Origin: Cellulomonas sp. NTE-D12
GTDB taxonomy: Bacteria > Actinomycetota > Actinomycetes > Actinomycetales > Cellulomonadaceae
Assembly: GCF_027923705.1 (NCBI RefSeq)
Contig: NZ_AP026442.1
Location: 2,542,001-2,606,000 of the forward strand
Direction: 5' to 3'
Length of the DNA: 64,000 nucleotides
Shown: positions 48,445-57,276 of the stretch, one piece after another
Numbering within the stretch: the stretch's first letter is position 1
Layout: the number at the start of each line of letters is the position of its first letter
Made by a program: the position numbers and the translations under genes
Notes under the pieces: generated by a model
What the model saw: the letters and a program-made list of their open reading frames with translations, nothing else
Told to the model about the DNA's origin: nothing
The model's database searches: none

Positions 48445-49344
48445 TCAGCCCTTGACCGCCCCGCCCAGGCCGGCCCCGCGCAGGAACATCCGCTGGAACA
48501 GCAGGAACAGCACGACGGGCAGCAGCGTCGAGATCGCCAGGGCGGCCATCAGCACGCCGAGGTCGGTGGTGGCCTGCAGCGACGGCAGCCGCACCGACAG
48601 CGGCTGCAGGTCGGGGTTGCGCAGCACCAGCAGCGGCCAGAGGAAGTCCTTCCACGACGCGATGACGGCGAACACCGAGACGACGCCGAGGATCGGCTTG
48701 CTCATCGGCAGCACCACGGACCAGAACAGGCGGTAGGGACCCGCTCCGTCGACCCGCGCGGCCTCGAACACCTCCCGGGGCAGGTTGTCGAAGAACCGCG
48801 TGATCAGCACGACGTTGAACGCGCTCGCGCCGGCCGGCAGCCACACGGCCCAGAACGAGTTGACCAGCGAGTGCCCGATCACCGGTGGATGCAGGATCAC
48901 CAGGTACAACGGCACCAGCAGCACGACGGCCGGCACGAAGAGCGTGGCCAGCACGGCACCGTTGAGCACGCGGGCCCACGCCGGCCGCAGCACGGACAGC
49001 ACGTAGCCCGCCGTCGTCGCCACGACGATCTGCGACGCCCACGACCCCGCCGCCAGCACGACCGTGTTGAGGAAGTACCGACTGACGTGGACGTCGTTCC
49101 AGGCGGCGGTGACGTTGCTCCACGCGACGCCGTGCGGGAACAGCGCGAGCGGGTGGGACAGGATGTCCTGGGTCGGCGTCACGGCGAACTTCACCAGCAG
49201 CACGAGCGGCCCGAGGCACCACACGAGGAGCAGGCCGAGCAGCACCACGTGCATCCCCTGCCACGGCAGCCGGACCCGTGGGCGGCGCCACTCGACGTCG
49301 GAGACGGCGGTGCGGGCGGTCGGCTCGGCGGTGCGGGCGCTCAT
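48445..49344 (-). CDS. Carbohydrate ABC transporter permease (MalG-like)
   Basis: A 299-residue permease with six helices; EAA loop REVFEAARVDGAGPYRLFWS and a GAVKG C-terminus. ATG overlaps the stop of the first permease (ATGA). Last gene of the lacI-GH13-receptor-permease-permease unit. The preceding alpha-glucosidase points to alpha-glucosides such as maltose or maltodextrins as the substrate. No ATPase gene is linked, so a shared MsiK-like ATPase is likely. Confidence 0.92.
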   Translation of the reverse strand: MSARTAEPTARTAVSDVEWRRPRVRLPWQGMHVVLLGLLLVWCLGPLVLLVKFAVTPTQDILSHPLALFPHGVAWSNVTAAWNDVHVSRYFLNTVVLAAGSWASQIVVATTAGYVLSVLRPAWARVLNGAVLATLFVPAVVLLVPLYLVILHPPVIGHSLVNSFWAVWLPAGASAFNVVLITRFFDNLPREVFEAARVDGAGPYRLFWSVVLPMSKPILGVVSVFAVIASWKDFLWPLLVLRNPDLQPLSVRLPSLQATTDLGVLMAALAISTLLPVVLFLLFQRMFLRGAGLGGAVKG

Positions 49345-50378
49345 GTGGTGCTCCAGCGGCGGGTCAGACGGAAGTAGACGACGGACAGCACGGCGAGCAC
49401 CGCCGCGAGCATCAGCGACAGCGCCGTCGCCTCGCCGTACCGGCCGCCCAGGCTGTTGCCGAAGGCGTAGCGGTAGATCAGCAGCAGGATCGTGACGGTC
49501 GCGTTGTTGGGGCCGCCGCCGGTGAACAGGTAGGGCTCGAGGAACACCTGCGCGGTGCCGATCACCTGCAGGATCAACGTGATGAACAGGACGCCGCGCA
49601 GCTGCGGCAGCGTGACGTGCCACACCTTGCCCCAGACGGAGGCGCCGTCCACCTCGGCGGCGTCGTACAGCTCCGCCGGCACCGACGTCAGCGCTGCGAG
49701 GTAGATGATCACCGTCCCGCCGGCCGCGGCCCACGTCGCCTCGAGCACCAGCGACGGCATCGCCAGCGAGATCGACTGCAGCCAGGGCACCGGGGCGATG
49801 CCGACCCAGCCCAGGACGGTGTTGAACACCCCGGTGGGACGCGGGTCGTAGAAGAACTTCCACAGGAGCACGGCGACCACCGGCGGGACGACCACCGGCA
49901 GGTACGCGAGCGCGGAGTACAGCCCCTTGGCGCGACGGACCTCGCTCATCAGCACGGCACCGACCAGCGGTACGGGATAGCCGAACACCAGGGCGAGGAG
50001 GGCGAACCACAGGGTGTTGCGGACGGCCATCGGGAGCACCGGGTCGGCCAGCACGCGGTGGAAGTTCGCCAGGCCGACCCAGTGCGTCGTGACCAGGTTG
50101 GTCCGTTGCAGGCTCATCACGACGGCCTTGACGATCGGCATCCAGGAGAAGACACCGAACACCACGATCGCCGGCAGGCCGAACACCAGGGCGGACAGCC
50201 CGCCGCCACGGACCCACGTCGCGGGTCCACGGCGTGGCCGGCGTCCCCGGTCGGCGGCCGGACGCGGGGTGGGAGCGCGGTGAGCGTCCGTCCGGGCGCC
50301 CGTCGTGCGGTCGGCCCGTCGGCTGCCGCGGGGACCCGCAGACCGGGAACGGACCTCGACGACGTCGTCGGTGGTCAT
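49341..50378 (-). CDS. Carbohydrate ABC transporter permease (MalF-like)
   Basis: A 345-residue permease. After a ~55-residue Arg/Pro-rich cytoplasmic lead come six helices; EAA loop AELYDAAEVDGASVWGKVWH. ATG at 50378. Preceded by a 90-base gap containing a perfect 15 bp hairpin that may set expression below that of the binding protein. Confidence 0.92.
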   Translation of the reverse strand: MTTDDVVEVRSRSAGPRGSRRADRTTGARTDAHRAPTPRPAADRGRRPRRGPATWVRGGGLSALVFGLPAIVVFGVFSWMPIVKAVVMSLQRTNLVTTHWVGLANFHRVLADPVLPMAVRNTLWFALLALVFGYPVPLVGAVLMSEVRRAKGLYSALAYLPVVVPPVVAVLLWKFFYDPRPTGVFNTVLGWVGIAPVPWLQSISLAMPSLVLEATWAAAGGTVIIYLAALTSVPAELYDAAEVDGASVWGKVWHVTLPQLRGVLFITLILQVIGTAQVFLEPYLFTGGGPNNATVTILLLIYRYAFGNSLGGRYGEATALSLMLAAVLAVLSVVYFRLTRRWSTT

Positions 50379-50425
50379 GGTGGCGTCCTTCTCGTCTGCG
50401 CCGGCCCGTCGGGCGGCGCTGCGGC

Positions 50426-50461
50426 GGCGCCCGGCCGGTCGAGGTGGACCGGCCGGGCGCC
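50426..50461 (-). promoter_or_regulatory. Perfect 15 bp hairpin between binding-protein and permease genes
   Basis: Arms GGCGCCCGGCCGGTC and GACCGGCCGGGCGCC with a 6-base loop (GAGGTG), starting eight bases after the binding-protein stop. Position and form mirror the hairpin at 41800-41841 in the other ABC operon. Confidence 0.75.
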
Positions 50462-50468
50462 CGGGCGG

Positions 50469-51860
50469 TCAGCTGCGGTCGAGCAGGGCCTGGCCCTGCG
50501 TGTTCGCGTTGGCGAGCAGCTTGTCGACGTCCGCGTTCTTGTCGGTCAGCACGGCCTGGACCACGGGGAACAGCAGGGCGTACGTGTCCTGCGTGGCATG
50601 GCTCGGCTCGCCGACCAGCTTCTGGGTGAACATGACGTCCGTGTAGCCCTTCATGTTCTCCAGCGGGACGTTGACGTAGTCCTTGATCCAGCCGAGGGAC
50701 TTCGTGTACTGGTCCTTGCTGAAGATGGGCAGCACCGGCGTCCCGACGGCCTGGCCGGAGGCCGACTGGGCCTTGGCGTCCGCGACGGCCTGGTCCTGGT
50801 CGAGCAGCTTGGACAGGTACCAGAAGTCGATCCACTTGACGGCAGCGTCCTTCTCCGCCGCCGTGGCCTGCACCTTCACCGCCGCGAGCGTGCCGCCACC
50901 CAGTGCGCCACCGCCGTTCTCCGTCGGGATGGCCGTCAGGCCGTAGCCCCAGTCCTTGGTCAGCCCCTGGTTCTGCACCAGCGCGGTGTAGATGTCCGAG
51001 CCGGACGTGTACATGGCGAGCTGGCCACCGGCGAAGGCCTGGTTGATCTCAGCCCAGCCGAGGGTCACGTCGGGGAAGACCGAGTTGTCCTCCCAGCGCA
51101 GCGCCTTGAGCCACTCGAGGTGTGCCTTGACCGCCGGGTCGTTCAGCGTGGCGGTGTACGTGCCCTTGCCGTCGGTGGTCTGCACCGTCCCGCCGCGCGA
51201 GTTCGCCGCCGCCACCAGCTGCCACCCGCCTGCGTTGTCGAGCGCCATCATCCCGTAGCCGGCAACCCCGGTCTTGTCGTGGATGATCTTGGCGTCCTTG
51301 CGGACCTCGTCCCACGTGGTCGGCGGCTTGTCCGGGTCCAGGCCGGCCTTGGTGAACAGGGTGCGGTTGTAGTGCAGCGCCACGCTGTAGAACGACTTGG
51401 CGGGCACCGCGTAGAACTTGCCGTCGTCGCCCTTGGCGTTCGAGACCACGGCCTGGTTGAAGTCGTTCGCGTACGGCAGCTGCTTGACCTGCGCGTCGAT
51501 GTCGGCGAGCTGGCCGTTCTGGATCAGGGTCTTGCCGTCCGTCACGGGGATCTCGAAGACGGTGGGCAGCGTCCCGCCTGCCAGCTGGGCGGCGAACGTC
51601 GTCGCGAGCCACTGGTACTCCTGCGGCTGCACGGTGATGTTCGGGTACTTCGCCTCGAACTCCTTGACGCGGGTGTTCAGCGCGTCGACGGCGTCCTGCT
51701 TGGCGCCGGGGAGCAGACCGGCGACCGTGATGGTGACCTTCTGGGGCGCGGCGCTGGTCGACGACGCCGACGTGGCGCCCCCGGCCGAGCTGCACGCGGC
51801 CAGCAGGCCGAGGCTGACCACGCCGGCGATACCGAGCGCGGCGGTGCGTGAGGACCTCAT
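50469..51860 (-). CDS. Extracellular sugar-binding lipoprotein
   Basis: A 463-residue solute-binding protein (family 1 type). Signal peptide with lipobox LLAAC, Ser/Ala linker, then VTITVAGLLPGAKQDAVDALN, EYQWLATTFAAQLAGGTLPT and the receptor features W-x-E (TTWDEVRKDAK) and GGGTLAAVK. ATG 51860 is set by AAGGAG five bases upstream; a GTG two codons earlier is less well placed. Alpha-glucoside binding is inferred from the alpha-glucosidase gene upstream. Confidence 0.92.
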   Translation of the reverse strand: MRSSRTAALGIAGVVSLGLLAACSSAGGATSASSTSAAPQKVTITVAGLLPGAKQDAVDALNTRVKEFEAKYPNITVQPQEYQWLATTFAAQLAGGTLPTVFEIPVTDGKTLIQNGQLADIDAQVKQLPYANDFNQAVVSNAKGDDGKFYAVPAKSFYSVALHYNRTLFTKAGLDPDKPPTTWDEVRKDAKIIHDKTGVAGYGMMALDNAGGWQLVAAANSRGGTVQTTDGKGTYTATLNDPAVKAHLEWLKALRWEDNSVFPDVTLGWAEINQAFAGGQLAMYTSGSDIYTALVQNQGLTKDWGYGLTAIPTENGGGALGGGTLAAVKVQATAAEKDAAVKWIDFWYLSKLLDQDQAVADAKAQSASGQAVGTPVLPIFSKDQYTKSLGWIKDYVNVPLENMKGYTDVMFTQKLVGEPSHATQDTYALLFPVVQAVLTDKNADVDKLLANANTQGQALLDRS

Positions 51861-52009
51861 CGTCACTCCTTCTGGGACGTCCCGGGTTGGCCGGAACACG
51901 GGTGCTGCATCGGTGTGGTTCATCTGGGTGGTGCGCCCGGCGTGCTGCACCGGGCCTGGTGCATCGGTGGCGCGTGGACCAGAGCGGGCGGCCGTGGTCC
52001 CGCGGGCGG

Positions 52010-53695
52010 TCAGACGACGACCGGAGGTGCGGTGCGCAGCCACGCGGCGGTGTCGCGCGGCAGCCGGCCCGACTCGAGCGGTTCGCTCGAGAGCAGGACG
52101 TCGGTGTGCGGCGGCAGCTCCACCGCTGCTGCGCCGAGGTTGACGACGCACGTCACGTCGCCCCGGGCGAACGCCAGCACGTCGGGCGACGACGACAGCC
52201 AGGACAGCGACCCGTCGCCGAGGCTCGGCTCGCCGTGCCGGACGCGGATCGCCTCGCGGTAGAGGTGCAGCATCGACCGCGGGTCGGCCTCCTCCGCCTC
52301 GACCGTGAGCGCGCCCCAGTCCGCCGGCTGCGGGAGCCACGGCTCGTGGGTGGCATCGGGCGGGCTGAACCCGTAGGGCGCCGCGGTCCCGGACCACGGC
52401 AGGGGCACACGGCAGCCGTCGCGCCCGGGGTCGGCTCCCCCGGACCGGAAGTGCATCGGGTCCTGGAGCACCTCCGGCGGAAGGTCCTCGACCTCCGGCA
52501 GGCCCAGCTCCTCGCCCTGGTACACGTACCAGGGGCCCGGGAGGGCGGCGGCCAGGAGGGCGGCGGCGCGCGCCCGACGACGCCCCAGGTCGAGGTCGGT
52601 CGGGGTACCGAAGCGTTTCGCGGCGAACGAGAAGCCGGTGTCGGCCCGTCCGTATCGCGTGACCGGCCGTGTCACGTCGTGGTTGGACAGCACCCACGTC
52701 GGTGGCGCACCGACCGAGGCGTGCGCGGCGAGCGTCGAGTCGATCGACTCCCGCAGCGCGGCGGCCTGCCAGGGCCGGGCCATGAAGTCGAAGTTGAAGG
52801 CGGTGTGCATCTCGTCGGGCCGCAGGAAGCGGGCGAACCGCTCGGGGTCCGCGAGCCACACCTCGCCGACCAGAACCCGCGTGTCGGGGTACGAGTCGGC
52901 GACCGCGCGCCAGCCCCGGTAGATGTCGTGCAGCTCGTCGCGGTCGACGTGCGGGTGAGCACCTGGTCCCGGGTTCAGCGGGACCTCCGGGAGTGCCGGG
53001 TCCTTGACGAGCAGGGCCGCGGAGTCGATCCGGATGCCGGCGGCGCCCCGGTCGAACCAGAACCGGAGGATGCCGAGGTGCTCGGCCACCACGTCCGGGT
53101 TGGACCAGTTCAGGTCCGGCTGCTGCGGGGTGAACAGGTGCAGGTACCACTCCCCCGGCGTCCCGTCCGGCTCGGTGGTCCGTGTCCAGGTGCTGCCGGC
53201 GAAGTCCGAGCGCCAGTGCGTCGGCATGGTGTCCCCGTTCGGACCCTTGCCGGGGTGGAACCAGAACCGCGCGCGCTCGGGAGAGCCCGGAGCCGCGGCC
53301 AGTGCGGCCCGGAACCACGCGTGCTGGTCGGACACGTGGTTGGGGACGACGTCGACGATGGTCCGGATACCCAGCGCCCGTGCGTCGGCGATCACCTGCT
53401 CCGCCTGCTCGAGCGTGCCGAAGGCGGGGTCGATCCGGCGGTAGTCGGCCACGTCGTAGCCGCCGTCGGCCATCGGCGACGCGTACCAGGGCGTGACCCA
53501 CAGCGCGTCCACCCCGAGACCGGCCAGGTACGGCAGCCGCGCCCGCAGACCGGTGAGGTCGCCCGTGCCGTCGCCGTCACCGTCCGCGAAGCTGCGCGGG
53601 TAGACCTGGTAGATCACCGCGTCCCGCCACCACAGGGCGTCGGGACGGTGCTGCTGCGGCACAGGGTCCTCGTCTCGTCGGACCCGTTCGGACAC
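52010..53695 (-). CDS. GH13 alpha-glucosidase
   Basis: A 561-residue cytoplasmic glycoside hydrolase (no signal peptide) that cleaves imported alpha-glucosides. The (beta/alpha)8 motifs are clear: YQVYPRSFADGDGDGTGDLTG, VDVVPNHVS, GIRIDSAALL with nucleophile Asp224, LVGEVWL with acid/base Glu278, and VLSNHDVTRP with Asp340. These fit the oligo-1,6-glucosidase/maltase (GH13_30-like) group; whether it prefers alpha-1,4 or alpha-1,6 bonds cannot be told. It is the first structural gene after lacI; a promoter with an operator-like site lies between. Confidence 0.93.
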   Translation of the reverse strand: MSERVRRDEDPVPQQHRPDALWWRDAVIYQVYPRSFADGDGDGTGDLTGLRARLPYLAGLGVDALWVTPWYASPMADGGYDVADYRRIDPAFGTLEQAEQVIADARALGIRTIVDVVPNHVSDQHAWFRAALAAAPGSPERARFWFHPGKGPNGDTMPTHWRSDFAGSTWTRTTEPDGTPGEWYLHLFTPQQPDLNWSNPDVVAEHLGILRFWFDRGAAGIRIDSAALLVKDPALPEVPLNPGPGAHPHVDRDELHDIYRGWRAVADSYPDTRVLVGEVWLADPERFARFLRPDEMHTAFNFDFMARPWQAAALRESIDSTLAAHASVGAPPTWVLSNHDVTRPVTRYGRADTGFSFAAKRFGTPTDLDLGRRRARAAALLAAALPGPWYVYQGEELGLPEVEDLPPEVLQDPMHFRSGGADPGRDGCRVPLPWSGTAAPYGFSPPDATHEPWLPQPADWGALTVEAEEADPRSMLHLYREAIRVRHGEPSLGDGSLSWLSSSPDVLAFARGDVTCVVNLGAAAVELPPHTDVLLSSEPLESGRLPRDTAAWLRTAPPVVV

Positions 53696-53739
53696 CGGGC
53701 GCTCTGCCCTCCGGACGGGACGTCATCGTCTCGCCACAG

Positions 53740-53777
53740 ACCATAAAGCCGACGACTGAATCAACGCAAGAACTTGA
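53740..53777 (-). promoter_or_regulatory. Promoter with LacI half-sites before GH13 operon
   Basis: On the minus strand TTGCGT (53769-53764) and TATGGT (53745-53740) are 18 bases apart. GCAAG-AA-CTTGA at 53766-53777 overlaps the -35, and its GCAAG half-site is the same as in the array upstream of lacI, consistent with repression by that LacI. Confidence 0.5.
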
Positions 53778-53893
53778 CACGCACTCAATCGAAACGTGAC
53801 AGCCCCGAGGACGGGCGCGCTTGACCGCGCGCCGACACCGCTGGCATGCCGCCGGGCGGTCAGCGGGGACGTCGGGGCAGTCGGTACGGACGG

Positions 53894-54946
53894 TCAGCGC
53901 GCGACGGCGGCCGACCGCTCGTCGACGTCGGCGGCCGGCGCGGTCGGGGCCGGGCCCGTGGAGCCCCGCACCACCAGCTCCGGCTCGAACAGCAGCTCGT
54001 CGTTCGCCACCGCTGCACCGCGGATCTGGGCGACGAGCAGGTCGATCGCCGCCCGGCCCATCGCGTCGATCGGCTGCCGCACCGTGGTCAGCGGGGGCTC
54101 GGTGCAGTTCATGAACGCCGAGTCGTCGTACCCCACCACCGACACGTCGTCGGGCACCCGCCGCCCGGACCGCCGGACCGCGCGGATCGCGCCGAGCGCG
54201 AGCGGGTCGGACGCGCAGACGATCCCCGTGACGCCGTGCCGCAGCAGCCGCGTCGCGGACGCCTGACCGCTCTCGAGGGAGTAGGTGGACCGCGCCACCA
54301 GGCGGTCGTCCAGGTCGAGGCCCAGGCGCGCGGCAACGTCCCGAGCCGCCTGCAGCTTGCGCTCCGACGGCACGTGGTCCTCCGGCCCGAGCAGCAGACC
54401 GATCCTCGTGTGGCCCAGCGAGACCAGGTGACCGAGCGCCTGCTCGACCGCGACCACGTCGTCGCAGGAGACCCTCGGGAACGCGAGCTCCTCGATCGAC
54501 GCGTTGATCAGGACGACCGGCAGCTTTCGGTCGGACAGCAGGCGGTAGTGCTCGTGGCCCGCGTCGCGCTGGGCGTAGTGGCCGCCCGCGAAGACGATGC
54601 CAGACACCTGCTGACCGAGCAGCAGGTCGACGTAGTCCTCCTCCGAGACTCCGCCCGCCGTCTGCGTGCACAGCACCGGAGTGAAGCCCTGCTGGGCGAG
54701 GGCGCCTCCGACGACCTCGGCGAACGCCGGGAAGATGGGGTTCTGCAGCTCGGGAAGCACCAGGCCGACGAGCCGCGCCCGCTCTCCGCGCAGCTTGGTG
54801 GGCCGCTCGTAGCCGAGCACGTCCAGCGCCGTGAGGACGGCCTCACGCGTCTGCTCCGACACGCCGGGCTTGCCGTTCAGCACCCGGCTGACCGTCGCCT
54901 CGGACACACCGACCTTGCGGGCCACCTCTGCCAGACGTCGTGACAT
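53894..54946 (-). CDS. LacI family regulator of alpha-glucoside operon
   Basis: A 350-residue repressor unlike the two CebR-like ones. Helix-turn-helix RLAEVARKVGVSEATVSRVLNGKPGVS, then LVGLVLPELQNPIFPAFAEVV and sensor motifs SDPLALGAIRAVR and VVGYDDSAF. The recognition helix SEATVSRVLNG is typical of MalR/AglR-type regulators. ATG 54946 has TAGGAT six bases upstream and no ribosome site, so it appears leaderless. Four GCAAG repeats upstream suggest autoregulation. Confidence 0.92.
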   Translation of the reverse strand: MSRRLAEVARKVGVSEATVSRVLNGKPGVSEQTREAVLTALDVLGYERPTKLRGERARLVGLVLPELQNPIFPAFAEVVGGALAQQGFTPVLCTQTAGGVSEEDYVDLLLGQQVSGIVFAGGHYAQRDAGHEHYRLLSDRKLPVVLINASIEELAFPRVSCDDVVAVEQALGHLVSLGHTRIGLLLGPEDHVPSERKLQAARDVAARLGLDLDDRLVARSTYSLESGQASATRLLRHGVTGIVCASDPLALGAIRAVRRSGRRVPDDVSVVGYDDSAFMNCTEPPLTTVRQPIDAMGRAAIDLLVAQIRGAAVANDELLFEPELVVRGSTGPAPTAPAADVDERSAAVAR

Positions 54947-54952
54947 GCCCAG

Positions 54953-54958
54953 ATCCTA
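54953..54958 (-). promoter_or_regulatory. -10 element TAGGAT, leaderless start of lacI
   Basis: On the minus strand TAGGAT is followed by six bases and the ATG at 54946. Confidence 0.55.
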
Positions 54959-54970
54959 CGCGGATCTGAC

Positions 54971-55006
54971 GCAAGCGGCTTGCAAGATCGCGCAAGTGGC
55001 CGCAAG
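54971..55006 (-). promoter_or_regulatory. Phased array of four GCAAG repeats upstream of lacI
   Basis: GCAAG occurs at 54971, 54982, 54992 and 55002, spaced 11, 10 and 10 bases (one helical turn each). The first forms a palindrome GCAAGC-G-GCTTGC (54971-54983). Resembles CTTGC-type motifs of MalR-like LacI operators. It covers the region just upstream of the lacI promoter. Confidence 0.6.
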
Positions 55007-55055
55007 TCGCCCCTCGGCGTGCGGTCAGACCCGCACGCTCCTACCGTCGTGTTCC

Positions 55056-55907
55056 GTGACCCCTGCCCCAGGCACCCGTCTGGCGCACCGATACCTCCTG
55101 GGCCACGCGCTGGGGCACGGGGGCCAGGCGCACGTGGTCCAGGCGACCGACCTTCGGTTGCGCCGACCTGTCGCCGTCAAGCTGTTCCCACTCGACTCCG
55201 CGTCGCCGGACCAGATCCGCCGGTACGCGCAGGAGGCGCGCGTGCTCGCGGGACTGAGCCATCCCGCGCTCGTCGCGCTCCTCGACGTCGGCTCCGACGT
55301 CCTCGAGGACGGCAGCTCGGTCGCGTTCCTGGTGATGGAGCTGGTGCCCGGGCCCACGCTCCGCGACGTGCTGCGGGACGGTCCGCTCGGCCCGGCGGTC
55401 ACGGCGGACGTCGGGCGCCAGCTGGCGCTGGCGCTCGCCCACGCGCACGGTGCCGGGGTGCTGCACCGGGACGTCAAGCCGGCGAACGTGCTGGTCGCAG
55501 ACCCGCGCCCCGGTGGTGCGACCCACGGGCCCGAGCTGCCCGTCGTGCTGGCGGACTTCGGCATCGCGGTGCCGTCGGAGCGGTCGCACAGCGAGGACTC
55601 GGCGGCCACCGCGGGCTACCAGAGCCCCGAGCAGGCGCTCGGTCGACCACTGACGGCAGCGACGGACGTCTACTCGCTCGGCCTGGTGCTGATGGAGTGC
55701 CTCACCGGCGAGCGGGCGTATCCCGGCGACCCGATCGCGAGCGGCCTCGCGCGGCTCCTGCACGCGCCCGACGTGCCCACCCGCTTCGGCCGAGACTGGG
55801 AGCGGCTGCTCCGCGGCATGACGGAGCTGGAACCGGCGAACCGCCCGCCGATCACGGCCGTCGCCGCGGAGCTCCGGGCCCTGCGGTTCGCGCCGGCGGC
55901 CGGCTGA
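55056..55907 (+). CDS. Small cytoplasmic Ser/Thr protein kinase
   Basis: A 283-residue eukaryotic-like kinase made of a catalytic domain only. Gly-rich loop LGHALGHGGQAHVV, ATP Lys42 (VAVKLF), Glu60, catalytic loop LHRDVKPANVLV (Asp139) and DFG Asp167 (LADFGIAV), with SPEQALGRP and DVYSLGLVLMECLTG. Most actinobacterial Pkn proteins have a transmembrane helix and outer sensor; this one has neither, so it is cytosolic. GTG 55056 lies eight bases after TACCGT. It is divergent from lacI; substrates are unknown. Confidence 0.88.
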   Translation: MTPAPGTRLAHRYLLGHALGHGGQAHVVQATDLRLRRPVAVKLFPLDSASPDQIRRYAQEARVLAGLSHPALVALLDVGSDVLEDGSSVAFLVMELVPGPTLRDVLRDGPLGPAVTADVGRQLALALAHAHGAGVLHRDVKPANVLVADPRPGGATHGPELPVVLADFGIAVPSERSHSEDSAATAGYQSPEQALGRPLTAATDVYSLGLVLMECLTGERAYPGDPIASGLARLLHAPDVPTRFGRDWERLLRGMTELEPANRPPITAVAAELRALRFAPAAG

Positions 55908-56003
55908 GCGAGCCGGGTACCGCGACATCGACCTCCGGCCGCCGCCGCGAGGCGCCGTACGGCCGTGGGTGCCCGCCGCGACGGGCGAACGGGCCGACCG
56001 GGC

Positions 56004-56561
56004 TCAGACCGCGGCGTGCCGCGGCTCGTGGAGCAACGACGCACCCTCCGCCGAGGCGGGCAGCGACTCGGGGCGCGCGATCAGGTCGTCGGCCACCTCC
56101 GCCGCCCACGCGCGGACCGCACCCATGTCGCGATGGTCACCCTCGCGCGCACGAGCGCCTGCGATGGCGGCGCGCTCCGTGAACGTGAGCAACGAGCGGT
56201 CCAACCGACCCCGGAAGCTCCTGTGACCCCGGGCCTGCAGCTGGTCGCGCAGCGCGAGGAGCTCGTGGGGCGAGTTCGCCGACGCCGCCGGCTGCACCGC
56301 GAGACCCGAGGAGAACAGCCACACGGGACGCTTCCGCAGCTCCTGGGTCTGACGGTCGGCCAGGTCGCGTGCGGACGGCATCCAGTGCGCCAGGTACACC
56401 GCGGAGCCCAGGACGACCGCGTCGATCCCGTCCAGCGTCGCGACGTCCTCCGGCGCGCGGGTCTCCACGTCGAGACCGCGGTCGGTGAGGACCTCGGCGA
56501 TCACCTCGCCGATCTCCCACGTCGCGCCATGGCGGGACGCGACCGTAACCAGGACTCTCAT
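56004..56561 (-). CDS. Flavodoxin domain protein (HemG-like fold)
   Basis: A 185-residue flavodoxin-fold protein. The N-terminus RVLVTVASRHGATWEIGEVI fits the phosphate-binding loop of the protoporphyrinogen-dehydrogenase/flavodoxin group (S-x-H-G-x-T), and VVLGSAVYLAHWMPSARDL the second FMN loop. It binds FMN by family; electron partner unknown. ATG 56561 has GGAGGG upstream; a longer reading overlaps the MarR gene. It is downstream of the MarR gene on the same strand and may be controlled by it. Confidence 0.82.
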   Translation of the reverse strand: MRVLVTVASRHGATWEIGEVIAEVLTDRGLDVETRAPEDVATLDGIDAVVLGSAVYLAHWMPSARDLADRQTQELRKRPVWLFSSGLAVQPAASANSPHELLALRDQLQARGHRSFRGRLDRSLLTFTERAAIAGARAREGDHRDMGAVRAWAAEVADDLIARPESLPASAEGASLLHEPRHAAV

Positions 56562-56661
56562 CAACCCTCCCCGGGATGCGCTGCGCTTCGTGGCGAGGTG
56601 ATCCATCGTCTCCTGCGGTTCCCCGCCGTGCGATGGGCCGGAGGTCCCGCGATCGGTGGCC

Positions 56662-57138
56662 TCACGGCCGCTCGGGCGGGGTCGTGGCGGCACCGTGCCG
56701 GAGCCGGTCCAGCAGCGTCCGGAGGGCTGCCAGCTCTTCGGCGTCGAGGGTGCCGCCCAGGAGCCGTTCGATCGAGCGCACGTGCCGGCGGCCCACCGCA
56801 CGCTGCACCTTCAGGCCCTCGTCCGTGAGGTGCACGCCCACCCCACGTCCGTCGCCGGGCACAGGGCGACGCTCGACGAGGCCGGCCGCCACCAGCCTGT
56901 CGACCAGGCGGGACAGGCTCGGCTGGCTGAGCAGCGACGCGTCCTGGAGGTCGCGCTGCCGCAAGGTGAGGCCCGGCGCCCCCGAGAGGGCGAAGAGGAC
57001 GTCGTACTCGCGCAGCGAGACCTCGTCCCAGATGTCGTCGTCCTGGAGCCGACGGAGCACGGTCACCTGGGTGCGGAACAGCGACTCCCACGCGTCGGCG
57101 ACCTCGCGGGTCGTCGGCCGCCGCCCTGCGCCCTCCAT
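56662..57138 (-). CDS. MarR family transcription regulator
   Basis: A 158-residue winged-helix regulator. The core reads VSLREYDVLFALSGAPG, then LRQRDLQDASLLSQPSLSRLVDRLVAAGLVERRP (recognition helix) and GRGVGVHLTDEGLKV (wing). C-terminal helix for dimerisation follows. ATG at 57138; upstream readings overlap the divergent NYN gene. The target is probably its own operon with the flavodoxin gene (inference from position). Confidence 0.9.
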   Translation of the reverse strand: MEGAGRRPTTREVADAWESLFRTQVTVLRRLQDDDIWDEVSLREYDVLFALSGAPGLTLRQRDLQDASLLSQPSLSRLVDRLVAAGLVERRPVPGDGRGVGVHLTDEGLKVQRAVGRRHVRSIERLLGGTLDAEELAALRTLLDRLRHGAATTPPERP

Positions 57139-57264
57139 GGTCGCCGCCTCTCCCGTCCGGTCCTCGCCACCGTCCCGACCCTCGCCGAGAACACCGTCGT
57201 GGGCCTCCCGGCGCCACCGGCGGGACTGCGGACCGGCGCGCGGCGTCCCATTGTGCCCGCTGGC

Positions 57265-57270
57265 TACAGT
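57265..57270 (+). promoter_or_regulatory. -10 element TACAGT, leaderless start of NYN gene
   Basis: TACAGT lies six bases before the ATG at 57277 and no Shine-Dalgarno is present. Confidence 0.5.
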
Positions 57271-57276
57271 GACCGG

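Noticed and set aside
47114..48736. 540-codon open frame on the plus strand
   Set aside because: It is antisense to ferrochelatase and hemQ, whose catalytic motifs are intact on the minus strand.
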